Positions 8,270 through 16,838 of a stretch of 20,798 bases of DNA are shown piece after piece. Source of the stretch: Isotricha intestinalis. Its lineage: Eukaryota > Ciliophora > Litostomatea > Vestibuliferida > Isotrichidae. A program made the translations under genes and the position numbers. Where the stretch lies: positions 1 to 20,798 of the forward strand of contig JAJJLU010000732.1 of NCBI GenBank assembly GCA_023807065.1, read 5' to 3'. The notes beneath the pieces were generated by a model. That model saw nothing but the letters and a program-made list of their open reading frames with translations, was not told the DNA's origin and made no database searches. Each line of letters starts with the position of its first letter. Positions within the stretch are counted from its first letter, which is position 1.

Positions 8270-8659
8270 ATTTTTAATTATTTTTTATTTTATTTAATTC
8301 TTTCCTATTTTTTTCACCTCCTTTTATATTTATTCTAGTAATTAAAATATTGGTATAAAGTTTATTTTTAATATTCTTAGTATTTCTTAGAATTAATGTT
8401 ATTTTGTATTATTATATTATGTGAATGATATTTTTAGTATCGTGATAAATTTATTTAGTTTTTAAATAAGTAAATAAATTTAAATGAGAATAATTTTATA
8501 TCAATATTAAACAATAAAAAACTTTAAAAAACAAAAACAAAAATTTTCACAAGAAAAAAAATAAAAAGAATAAAAAGTAAAAATACCCTAAAAAAAAATA
8601 AATTCAATCTTAAAAAAATTTAAAAAAAAAAAATTCAAATATCATTAAATAAAAAACTT
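8270..8659. other. Intergenic gap between convergent genes, no feature seen
   Basis: These 390 bp lie between the 3' ends of the EF-hand gene (plus) and the four-TM gene (minus). The sequence is T-rich on the left and A-rich on the right, as expected for two facing 3' untranslated regions. There is no ORF of note, RNA gene, or convincing inverted or direct repeat. Confidence 0.6.
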
Positions 8660-9118
8660 TTAAGCATTCTCATCATCAAATGGTTTAAAATCTTTATTAA
8701 ACTTTTCTTGTAAAGCCTTAGGCATGGATGTTTTAATATTATCCCATTCAATAACACCTATCATAACAATAACAACAATTTTAACAAGAATTCCAATCCA
8801 AGATAATATTAAAACTAAAGAATGAATTCCACTTTCAGAATCTTTTTCTAAAGAACCCCATTTACTTCCCCAATATAAACACCAAATTAAATCTATTAAT
8901 AAACTATATGTTAAAACATAGAAAGAAGAAATTTTTTCTTGTCCTTGACTTTCTTTTGCATTTTCCATAAATTCCCATACGTAAAACATATATAAATATA
9001 TTATGAAATTGTAATCTGCTCTACATAATGTGTTTATTGCTGCTATTATTGCTCCACATAATAAAATGTACTTAAGTTTGTTGGAATGTTCTTTTGCTAA
9101 GGATTTTATTTTTTCCAT
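8660..9118 (-). CDS. Small four-transmembrane protein
   Basis: This 152-residue protein has four likely membrane helices: about 16-33 (YILLCGAIIAAINTLC), 38-52 (NFIIYLYMFYVWEFM), 64-86 (SFYVLTYSLLIDLIWCLYW) and 98-124 (SLVLILSWIGILVKIVVIVM). A short basic N-terminus (MEKIKSLAKEHSNKLK) and a soluble charged C-tail ending PFDDENA flank them. The LIDLIWCLYWGSKWG segment followed by an ESGIHSLVLILSWIG helix loosely recalls AGTRAP-type four-helix membrane proteins, but I cannot make that assignment with confidence. No catalytic motif is seen. An organelle or plasma membrane location is likely. The ATG at 9118 follows a long T-run (A-run on the coding strand). KAP3 is divergent, 431 bp away. Confidence 0.82.
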   Translation of the reverse strand: MEKIKSLAKEHSNKLKYILLCGAIIAAINTLCRADYNFIIYLYMFYVWEFMENAKESQGQEKISSFYVLTYSLLIDLIWCLYWGSKWGSLEKDSESGIHSLVLILSWIGILVKIVVIVMIGVIEWDNIKTSMPKALQEKFNKDFKPFDDENA

Positions 9119-9549
9119 TTTTTTTTATAATTTTTTTTTTTTTTGATATTTTTTATTTTTAAAATAATTTTCAAATTATTAATATACTATTAGAAAAATG
9201 AATTAGATTGAAGAAAAAAATGAGGATATTTAAATAATAATAATTATTCAGCCCAATTTTAAAAAAGGAATGATGATACTTTTAAATCTCCAGAAAAAAA
9301 ACAAACAAAAAAAATCAACTAAATTCCATTAAAATAATTCTTAAAAATCAATTCAATAAAAGAAATGATTAAGTTTTTGAATAATTTTAATTTTTTTTAT
9401 TTTTTATGATTATTTTATCTTTTTTATTATGATTATATGAAAAAAATTATTCTAATATATCTTAAATAATAAATAAAAAATTTATCTTAAAAAATTCTTC
9501 AAAAAAATTTATTGAAAAAACCTTAAATTATAAATATTTTTTAAAAAAA
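9119..9549. other. Divergent intergenic region, no motif recognised
   Basis: These 431 bp carry the 5' flanks of the four-TM gene (minus) and KAP3 (plus). Apart from one slightly G+C-richer patch near 9250 (GCCCAATTT), it is homopolymer-rich A+T. No small ORF, RNA gene or clear binding site stands out. The frame upstream of the KAP3 start stays open for about 20 codons but has no further ATG. Confidence 0.55.
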
Positions 9550-11442
9550 ATGAAACCTCAAAGACCAAAAACAGGTTTTAAACAAAAAAATTTAACTGAT
9601 CTTCAAAAAGTAAGTTACGAAGAAATAGAAAAATATGCAGATCTTTTATACGAAGAAAAATACGAAGACAAAATAATAGGAGCAAGAAATATATTATTTC
9701 TAATAAGAGAGCCAGAAATAATGTTTTTAATACTTCAAGAGAAGCAAAATTTATTAGATATATTATCAAGAACATTAAGAGATGAGCATAAAAAACAAAT
9801 GGAATTATCAATATATCTTTTAACATTTTTTGAATCATTTAGTTATTATAATCAATTTCATCAATTTTTAATTGAGCAATCAATAGGAGAAATATGTTTA
9901 AGTGTTATTGATTTTCAATTTATGAAATATGAATATAGAAAAGATGAAATGATTAGATGGAGTTCAAATGATTCAATTTCTCAAAATGAATATCAATCTG
10001 CAATGGATAAATTCTTATTTTTAGTAAGAAAACAAGATAGAATATTATATATGGCTTTTATGATTTTATTACATTTAGCTGAAGATCCTAAAATTGAAGT
10101 TAAAATGGTGAAAAAAGATATTGTTGGATTTCTTATTAAAAATTTAAGTAGGCAAAATATTAATTTATTAAGTGTTATATTATTATTTTTAAAGAAATTA
10201 TCTATGTTTCAAGTTAATAAAGATGCTATGCTTAAAGGAAAAATATTAGATAAATTAATGGCAATATTTGAAATTCAACATCCTTTAATATGGGCAATTA
10301 ATATTCAATTAATATTTAATTTAAGTTTTGATCATAATTTTAGAATGCAAATTATAAATAAACCAGAATACTTTTTAAAATTATGTGAACATTTTAAATT
10401 ACCTGATTTTAGATCTAATATTTTAAGAACTTTATATAATTTATCTTTGGAAGAAGAATCTAAACCTTTATTTTATCAAAGTGATTCTATTTATATTTTA
10501 TTTGAATTAATTGATAAATTTCCTGAAAAAATCATTGGTCCTGAATTAGCTGCTTTGACTTTAAATTTAATGACTTATCCTCAAAATGCGAAAAAAATGG
10601 CAGAAGATGGAAGAATAAAAAATTTAATTGAAAGAGCTTTAAAAAATTCAGATTTTGAATTAATTAAAATTGTTAAATGTATTATTAAATATTCTGATGA
10701 CTCAGATATTAATGATATATATGATAATTATGTTGATGATTATTTTTTAAAAATATTAAATACTAAAATGGAAAGTAATGAATTTTTAATTGAAATTATT
10801 GAAATATTATCTTATGTTGATAGTGATTGGGGAGAAAAATTAGATAAATTTAAATTAATTCAATTTTTTGAAAAAAATTTAAAAGATTCAAATTATGATG
10901 ATTTATTAAATGTAGTGATTCAATTTTTTGGTAATATAGCATCAAATAAAGATTGTTCAAGTAAAATAGCAAATTCAAAAATAATAGCAATATTACATAA
11001 TACATTAGTAAAGAAAATAGATAATTATTCAATTGTTTTTGGTATTATTTTTGCTTTATATCAATTAATGCCTTGGGAAGATACAAAGAAAATTATATTA
11101 AATGAAGTTGAATTAATTCAATTAATTTTAAATTGTGCTAAAAGTGATAATGAAGAAATTACTTTTGTTTGTTTAAGATTTTTAGAAATTGTTCAAATAT
11201 ATGATAAAAAATGGGGAGAAATAATTAAAAGAACTAAATTTAAATTATTTAAAAATGATATAATGAATAAAGTTAAAGCGGTTAGAAATCAAATTAAAGC
11301 TATGAATTTAGGTATGATGGATCAACAAGCTAATTATTATGATGAAGATTTAGATGATGAAGATAATATTATAATTGAAGATGATGATGCTGCTTTGAAA
11401 GATGATGATAATTTATATAGTTATCAATACTATAATAATTAA
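9550..11442 (+). CDS. KAP3: Kinesin-associated protein 3 (KAP3), heterotrimeric kinesin-II subunit
   Basis: This 630-residue armadillo-repeat protein aligns along its length with KAP3/KAP115 as I know it. Recognisable blocks are EEIEKYADLLYEEKY (about 25-40), FESFSYYNQFHQFLI, RILYMAFMILLHLAEDPK, FLKKLSMFQVNKDAM, INIQLIFNLSFDHNFR, LRTLYNLSLEEESKPLF and FALYQLMPWEDTKKII. KAP3 bridges the two kinesin-II motors to cargo and is needed for anterograde intraflagellar transport. The protein is shorter than the roughly 790-residue animal form: it lacks about 100 N-terminal residues and part of the tail, and ends in a strongly acidic segment (DEDLDDEDN and DDDAALKDDDN) then Tyr/Asn. No intron is needed. 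Its presence implies that the organism builds cilia. Confidence 0.92.
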   Translation: MKPQRPKTGFKQKNLTDLQKVSYEEIEKYADLLYEEKYEDKIIGARNILFLIREPEIMFLILQEKQNLLDILSRTLRDEHKKQMELSIYLLTFFESFSYYNQFHQFLIEQSIGEICLSVIDFQFMKYEYRKDEMIRWSSNDSISQNEYQSAMDKFLFLVRKQDRILYMAFMILLHLAEDPKIEVKMVKKDIVGFLIKNLSRQNINLLSVILLFLKKLSMFQVNKDAMLKGKILDKLMAIFEIQHPLIWAINIQLIFNLSFDHNFRMQIINKPEYFLKLCEHFKLPDFRSNILRTLYNLSLEEESKPLFYQSDSIYILFELIDKFPEKIIGPELAALTLNLMTYPQNAKKMAEDGRIKNLIERALKNSDFELIKIVKCIIKYSDDSDINDIYDNYVDDYFLKILNTKMESNEFLIEIIEILSYVDSDWGEKLDKFKLIQFFEKNLKDSNYDDLLNVVIQFFGNIASNKDCSSKIANSKIIAILHNTLVKKIDNYSIVFGIIFALYQLMPWEDTKKIILNEVELIQLILNCAKSDNEEITFVCLRFLEIVQIYDKKWGEIIKRTKFKLFKNDIMNKVKAVRNQIKAMNLGMMDQQANYYDEDLDDEDNIIIEDDDAALKDDDNLYSYQYYNN

Positions 11443-11674
11443 ATAAAACCAAAAGTATTTTTTAGTTAAATATTATTTACTTAAAAACTTTTTATTCTGT
11501 CTTTTTTTAAATTATTTTGAAATATTATTTCATTTATTTTATTTTTATTTTATAATATATTTTGAATACTTTTCCTGTTAATAAAATAAATATAAAAAAT
11601 AAAAACTTAAAAAAACAAAAGTGATAATTAAATAAATTAAAAACAATAAAAAAAAAAGTATAAAAACACAAAAT

Positions 11675-13276
11675 TTATTTCAATCTTGAATAACTCATAT
11701 CAAAACTAATTTCCATATTATTATAATTATCAGCACTAAAAATGGAGAATTCCTCATTAGAAAAACTAACACTATCATCAATATTATTCCCTTTATTTCC
11801 TTCAAAACTATTTAATTCTTGAATTTCATCAATTAATCCAACATTTAAAGTTTCTTTTAAAAAGAAGCAAGAAAAACTTAACATTAAACCACTAAAAATG
11901 AAAATTCCATCAATTTTATTTCCAATAATATGTATTAAACTAGGAATAATAAAAGGTGGAGTTCTACTGATTAAAAATAAAAATTGACATATTGTTGCTC
12001 TTATTGAAGTAGGTAATATTTCAGGAGTATAAATATAAATAATATTAAATGTTGCTGCAAAACCAAACATTGAAATAAATATTAGTAAAGGTTTTAAATT
12101 ATTAGGTAAAATTTCCAAAAAAATAAAACTTATTGTTCCTATTAAACCTCCATACTTCATTATAAAAATTCTTCCATATGTATTACTTAAATATCCTGAA
12201 ATTAATTCACTTATCATTTCTCCTAAAAATGCTAAAATACTTAAAGAAAAGAAATTTCCTTTCATTTTATTTAAAGTTAATAGTATTCCATAAAAACATG
12301 ATGATGAACCAAACCATAATATTATTAAATTTAATATTGTTATTCTTTGAGATGGAAATGTTATTATTTTAAATAATGATGGAATATTTTTTTTCATTGA
12401 AAATGATTTTTTTGATAAATTTATTGAATTTTTTAAATTAAAAAATTTATCTTTATTTTTTTTAAAATATTCATTCCAATTTTTTTCAGTTCCATTTATT
12501 ATTGATATTTTATTGAAAATTTCAATACATTTATCATATTGTCCTCTTGACATTAGCCATCTTGGAGATTCTTCAAAATATTTTAAGCATAAATAAGTAG
12601 TTATAAAATGAAGAATTGAAACAAAAGAGATAAAAATTTTCCAATTATTTATAGTCATGAAAAAAAAACCCAAAATAAATCCACTAAAAGGATAAATTGC
12701 ATTAGCTAAAGTCATAACATAAGTTCTATAAGTATAAGATAAATATTCAGATATAATTACACCAAACATACCATAAATAGCAGAAATAAAACCATTAATA
12801 AAACATAATAAAATTAATAATGAAGGAGTTGGACATATTAAAATAAAAAACATTACAAAACAATTTATTGTAATATTTATATTATATATATTTTTTCTTC
12901 CAAATTTATCAGGAAGAGGAGTTAAAATTATACTTCCTATAATACTTCCCAAAAAATATGATGAACCAATTAAAGCATTATAATATTCTTTATTACAATA
13001 TAAATTAAAAGTATATGACCAATTATGAAGACTATTTTTTTTATCTTTTCTATAATTATAAGAAAAAGAATATGAACATATTTCTCCATTATTATATGGA
13101 CATTTAAAATAAGAAGAATTATCATATTTTTCACAACATTCAAAATTTGGTATTTTTGTTAAATATGAATATGCTGCTGCTATTACTGCAAATAATACTG
13201 AACTTGATATTAATATAAATGATAATACTTTTTGAAAATATCCTTCTTGTCCTATTATTTTTATTGATTCATCCAT
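11675..13276 (-). CDS. SLC22-like organic ion transporter, major facilitator superfamily
   Basis: This 533-residue protein has about 12 membrane helices. After the first helix (residues about 17-40) comes a Cys-rich extracellular loop (about 45-105, with ECCEKY, KCPYNNGEIC and LYC), typical of SLC22/organic cation transporters and SV2-like proteins. The MFS signature PLPDKFGRKN sits between helices 2 and 3. ESPRWLMSRGQYDKC follows helix 6, and YTPEILPTSIRATICQ with RTPPF marks the helix 10-11 region; all are SLC22/sugar-porter hallmarks. The cytosolic C-tail (about 490-533) is acidic and Ser/Asn-rich. It would move small organic ions or metabolites across the plasma membrane; the substrate cannot be predicted. 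The ATG at 13276 precedes MDESIKIIGQEGYFQKV, which resembles the usual amphipathic N-terminal helix. It converges on KAP3 with a 232-bp gap. Confidence 0.9.
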   Translation of the reverse strand: MDESIKIIGQEGYFQKVLSFILISSSVLFAVIAAAYSYLTKIPNFECCEKYDNSSYFKCPYNNGEICSYSFSYNYRKDKKNSLHNWSYTFNLYCNKEYYNALIGSSYFLGSIIGSIILTPLPDKFGRKNIYNINITINCFVMFFILICPTPSLLILLCFINGFISAIYGMFGVIISEYLSYTYRTYVMTLANAIYPFSGFILGFFFMTINNWKIFISFVSILHFITTYLCLKYFEESPRWLMSRGQYDKCIEIFNKISIINGTEKNWNEYFKKNKDKFFNLKNSINLSKKSFSMKKNIPSLFKIITFPSQRITILNLIILWFGSSSCFYGILLTLNKMKGNFFSLSILAFLGEMISELISGYLSNTYGRIFIMKYGGLIGTISFIFLEILPNNLKPLLIFISMFGFAATFNIIYIYTPEILPTSIRATICQFLFLISRTPPFIIPSLIHIIGNKIDGIFIFSGLMLSFSCFFLKETLNVGLIDEIQELNSFEGNKGNNIDDSVSFSNEEFSIFSADNYNNMEISFDMSYSRLK

Positions 13277-13514
13277 ATTAGTTATAAATATATATTTTTT
13301 TATTTTTTTTCATATTTTTTTCTGAGCAGAAATACAGTTTTTTTAGTTATAAAAAATATTTTATATTAATTTATTTTATTTTTAATTATAAAAAATGTTT
13401 GAAATTTTTTTTATGTCTTAAATATACAAAAAAAGGAATTATAATTAATGAATAATTTATTATCATATTATAATAAAATAATTAATAAGCTATTTTTCAA
13501 CAATAATACATATT

Positions 13515-14454
13515 TTATTCTTTAATATCATCCATTAAATTATATTTGCAAAGAGGACAAAAATTAGAAGTTTGAAGCCATTTAAGTAAACATTTTTTAT
13601 GAAAAATATGTTTACAACAAAATTCTTTAATAATATCAGTTCCTTTAAATGTTTGTTTACAAATTGCACAAGTATCTTCTTTTCTTGAACTATATTTACT
13701 AATATGTTTATATTGAAATTCATCTAATTCCAAAATTAATTCAGCTCTTTTTTTATTTAATATATTATTATTATTATTTTTATCTTCATTTTCTTCTTCT
13801 TCAACTTCATTTTCTAATTGTTCTTGATAATAATCTCCTAAATCTTGATTTGAATTTAATTCTTGTTCTTCTTCTTCATATTCTTCTTCTTCTTCTTCTT
13901 GATTATTATCTCGATTATAATTTCCAAAATTAATATTCATTCCTATATTATTCATTGAATTATTTATGATATTAAATATTTGATTTGTATCAAAAAAATT
14001 CATTCCATTTTGACCATTAATATTAATTGAAAAATTAGAATTATCAAAATTAAAAGTTTGATATGAATTTTGATTATTTCTTAATACTCTTCCATTTAAA
14101 AAAATATTATTGTTAAATCCATTTTTTATTTGACTTATATTTGAACAATTTGAATTTATTTTAATATTATTTTCATTTCCATTAAAAACAACATTATTAA
14201 TTAAAGTTCTATTATCATTTGCATTCATTTCATTATGATTTCCATTAATAATTAAATTTGATATGTGAGTTTGAACTATAATTTTATTATTATTTCCAGT
14301 TATTGTTAATGATGAAATTGGAGCTTTGATAATTAATTTTTTTCCACTTTGATTAAAATAATAACTATTTGACTATATTATTTATATTCAATTATATAAT
14401 AATTTTTACTGGACGAGATAATGTTATTGTATTTGAATGTTGATAAGAGTCCAT
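13515..14454 (-). CDS. RING-H2 protein with Asn-rich beta-repeat N-terminus (one 37-nt intron)
   Basis: Spliced as exon 1 14454-14410 and exon 2 14372-13515, this gives 300 residues. Exon 1 codes MDSYQHSNTITLSRP. Exon 2 continues in frame through SNSYYFNQSGKKLIIKAP and on past the Met at 14228, which would otherwise look like the start of a 237-residue ORF. Residues about 25-110 show short alternating segments such as SLTITGNNNKIIV, SNLIINGNHNE, NNVVFNGNENNIKI, suggesting a small beta-solenoid. A strongly acidic stretch follows (EEEEEEYEEEEQE). The C-terminal RING-H2 (about 250-290) has C250-x2-C253, C268-x-H270, H273-x2-C276 and C287-x2-C290, all eight zinc ligands, as in E3 ubiquitin ligases. 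It is divergent from a second RING-H2 gene, 116 bp away. The RING is certain; the target is unknown. Confidence 0.85.
14373..14409 (-). other. Spliceosomal intron, 37 nt, phase 0
   Basis: On the minus strand the donor is GTAAAAATTATT, after the codons CGT CCA, and the acceptor is AATAATATAG, before TCA AAT AGT. The length is not a multiple of three, so splicing is required to join the MDSYQHS exon to the Asn-rich frame. The donor and acceptor closely resemble those of the intron at 7856-7921. Confidence 0.78.
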
Positions 14455-14570
14455 TGTTTTTTTTATATATTTGGTTACTTTTTTATATTATTTTTTAATT
14501 ATTTTTTTATTTTTTTTTAAAATAGAAAAGAATTTTTTATCAAAATTAAAATAAATTAAAATTAAAAATA
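14455..14570. promoter_or_regulatory. Shared divergent promoter of the two RING-H2 genes
   Basis: These 116 bp, almost wholly A+T, lie between the start codons of the minus-strand and plus-strand RING-H2 genes. T-runs dominate on the left half and A-runs on the right. No defined binding site is seen. The arrangement suggests coordinated expression but does not prove it. Confidence 0.4.
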
Positions 14571-15365
14571 ATGGAAAAAAATAAAAAACAAAATTTAAGA
14601 TATTCTAAAGAATTTGGAAATTTAAAAAAAACAAGTAATAATTTTTTATCTACAAAAAAAGGAACATTTTATAAAGAAGATAAGAATGAAAACAAAAAAA
14701 CAAAAGAAAATGAACAAGAAGAAAAAATAAGAGAACAAAATAAAAAAGACAAAGAAGAACATTTAAATAAGCAAAATGAAATAAAAGAGTTAAATTTATT
14801 GTTTTCTAATTTAGAAAAAGAATTTGAAGAAATAAAAAAGGAAAATTTAGATTCAAATAATAAAATAAAATCATATTCAAATGATATAAATATAAAAAAT
14901 AAATTAATATCAACAAAAAAAAGTAATTTAAAATCATTAAAAGAAAAAAATATAAAATTAGAAAAGCAATTATCAGAATTAAAAAGAGAATTAGAAGAAC
15001 AACAAAATCAAATTGAAGAAGATAATAGACCAATTTCAATAAATCAAATATTTCAAAATGTTTTAATGAGAATGGGAAATAATCCAGGAACTTATTTTTT
15101 AAATTTAAATGATTCTCAAGAGGAAAATAATAATAATGATAGTGGATTATCAATGGAGCAATTGTTAAATTTACCTAATTCAAAATATAATAAATCTGAT
15201 AATAATAGTGAAAAATGTAATATTTGTGGTTTTATTTTTTGTTACAATGATACTGTTAGTAAATTAGAAAGGTGTAGGCATATTTTTCATAGAGAATGTT
15301 TATTTAATTTACTTCAAAATAAATCTTCTTCTAAATGTCCTACTTGTAAAACTAATATTTTTTAA
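14571..15365 (+). CDS. Coiled-coil RING-H2 protein, probable E3 ubiquitin ligase
   Basis: This is a 264-residue protein. Residues 1-40 are basic. Residues about 40-148 are a highly charged coiled coil (NLLFSNLEKEFEEIKK, then KSNLKSLKEKNIKLEKQ), suited to self-association or partner binding. A linker (about 155-212) is Asn-rich. The C-terminal RING-H2 holds C216-x2-C219, C235-x-H237, H240-x2-C243 and C256-x2-C259, a complete C3H2C3 zinc site, and ends four residues later. This layout fits a single-subunit E3 ubiquitin ligase. No membrane segment is present. The ATG at 14571 is the first in frame and sits in an A-rich context. E2F lies downstream on the same strand, 225 bp away. Third-base usage shifts from A-ending to T-ending near the RING. 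Confidence 0.88.
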   Translation: MEKNKKQNLRYSKEFGNLKKTSNNFLSTKKGTFYKEDKNENKKTKENEQEEKIREQNKKDKEEHLNKQNEIKELNLLFSNLEKEFEEIKKENLDSNNKIKSYSNDINIKNKLISTKKSNLKSLKEKNIKLEKQLSELKRELEEQQNQIEEDNRPISINQIFQNVLMRMGNNPGTYFLNLNDSQEENNNNDSGLSMEQLLNLPNSKYNKSDNNSEKCNICGFIFCYNDTVSKLERCRHIFHRECLFNLLQNKSSSKCPTCKTNIF

Positions 15366-15590
15366 AATTGTTTTGAAGATTGTTTTAAGAAATTTACTAA
15401 TTTTTTTTCTGAATTAAAATATATTCTATGATATAAAGTATTTATTTTTTATTATTGTGTTTATTGATTAGATTTTTTATTTTTGGATTTTTTAAAAAAT
15501 AATTAATATATAATAAAAACATATTTTATTTTTTAGAATATTTTTCTAATTTTTAATCTATAGCTTTTTATTTTAATTTTTCATTTATTA

Positions 15591-16499
15591 ATGGAAGAAA
15601 ATTTTAAGCGCCAAGAAAATAAAAAAAAACAGAAAAATGAAATTAATGAAATTCAAAAATTAAAAAAGAAAAGATTAAGACAAGAAAATTCTTTAGGTGA
15701 ATTAACAACAAATTTTATAGATTATGTAAAAACAAAAGGATTAGAATTAATAAATATAAATGAAATAGTAAAAAAATTAAAAGTTAAAAAAAGAAGAATA
15801 TATGATATTACAAATGTTTTAGAAGGAATTGGTTATATTAAAAAATTAGGTAAAAATCAAATTAAATGGATTAAAGCAGATTTTTTAAAGGAAAATATAA
15901 TTTTAAATAATAATAATGAAGACTCAAATAAAATAAATAAATTTCTAGAACTTAAAAAAGAAAATGAAAAATTAGATTTATTTTTAAAAGAAATTAATTT
16001 AGAATTTGAGAAAATAAATGAAAAACCTGAAACAAAAAATTATGCTTATGTTACTTATGATGATTTAAAAAATTTAGCTGATAATAATAATAATAAAATG
16101 ATTGCAATAAAAGCTCCTATTGATACAAATATTGAAATTATTGATAATAAAAATATTGAAAATCTTAAAGAAAATATTGGTAATATTTGTAATGATAATA
16201 AAGAAATTTTAGATAATTTAAAAAAAGAAAATCAAATTTTTATGGAAAGTAAAAATGGAGAAATTAGTGTTTATATTATTTTTAACAATGAAAGAGAAAA
16301 TAGTATTAATTATAATAATGAGAATAATAATATTGATTTGGATTATGAACAAAATTATTCTAATAATTTATTTGGTTTTGAGAATTTGGGAAAAAGTAAT
16401 AAATATTTAACTAATTATAATCATTTTTTTAATGGATATAATCAAGTTCTTTCTCAAAATAAAAATGAAAAAAATATAATGAAAGAATATTCTTTATAA
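15591..16499 (+). CDS. E2F-family transcription factor
   Basis: This 302-residue protein begins with a basic tail (1-32). The winged-helix DNA-binding domain (about 33-97) contains NSLGELTTNFIDYVKT, LININEIVKKLKV and the diagnostic KKRRIYDITNVLEGIGYIKK, ending KNQIKWIKADF. The coiled-coil/marked-box dimerisation region follows (about 117-232): LKKENEKLDLFLKEI, NYAYVTYDDLKNLAD, MIAIKAPIDTNIEI, then GEISVYIIFN, closely parallel to animal E2F. It should therefore pair with a DP subunit and drive cell-cycle (G1/S) transcription in the nucleus. The last 70 residues are Asn-rich and contain LDYEQNYSNNLFGFE, faintly like the Rb-binding motif. There is one DNA-binding domain, so it is not an E2F7/8-type atypical factor. 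No intron is needed. Confidence 0.95.
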   Translation: MEENFKRQENKKKQKNEINEIQKLKKKRLRQENSLGELTTNFIDYVKTKGLELININEIVKKLKVKKRRIYDITNVLEGIGYIKKLGKNQIKWIKADFLKENIILNNNNEDSNKINKFLELKKENEKLDLFLKEINLEFEKINEKPETKNYAYVTYDDLKNLADNNNNKMIAIKAPIDTNIEIIDNKNIENLKENIGNICNDNKEILDNLKKENQIFMESKNGEISVYIIFNNERENSINYNNENNNIDLDYEQNYSNNLFGFENLGKSNKYLTNYNHFFNGYNQVLSQNKNEKNIMKEYSL

Positions 16500-16838
16500 A
16501 AATTATAATTTCAATTCATAATAAACATTAATCAAAAAAAAAGAAAAGTTATAAATTCTATTTTATTATAATAAAAAAATTAAATTAATTCTTTTTCATT
16601 ATAAAATCATAATTAATTAGTCAAAGATATTTAAAATATTATTTTAACTATAAAATAATAAAACTAAATAGAAATTCTACAACTAGAATTCTCAATCAAT
16701 TGAGTATTATATAAATAAATTTAAAATGATATATATAATTCCTTTTAAGAAAATAAAATTTAAGAAAATATATAATTCTACAATTTAAAAAAAATAGAAT
16801 CAACCTAATATAAAAAAAATAAATAAACCCCAAAAAAA
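16500..16838. other. Intergenic region between E2F and UPF1
   Basis: These 339 bp lie between two plus-strand genes. Most is A+T. A short symmetrical patch lies at 16685-16704: AGAATTCT overlapping CTCAAT-CA-ATTGAG, the latter a 6-bp inverted repeat with a 2-bp spacer. It may be a binding site or chance. No ORF or RNA gene is seen. Confidence 0.5.

Noticed and set aside
16685..16704. Overlapping small palindromes upstream of UPF1 as a regulatory operator
   Set aside because: Arms are only 6-8 bp and such symmetry is common in AT-rich DNA; kept only as a note on the gap.
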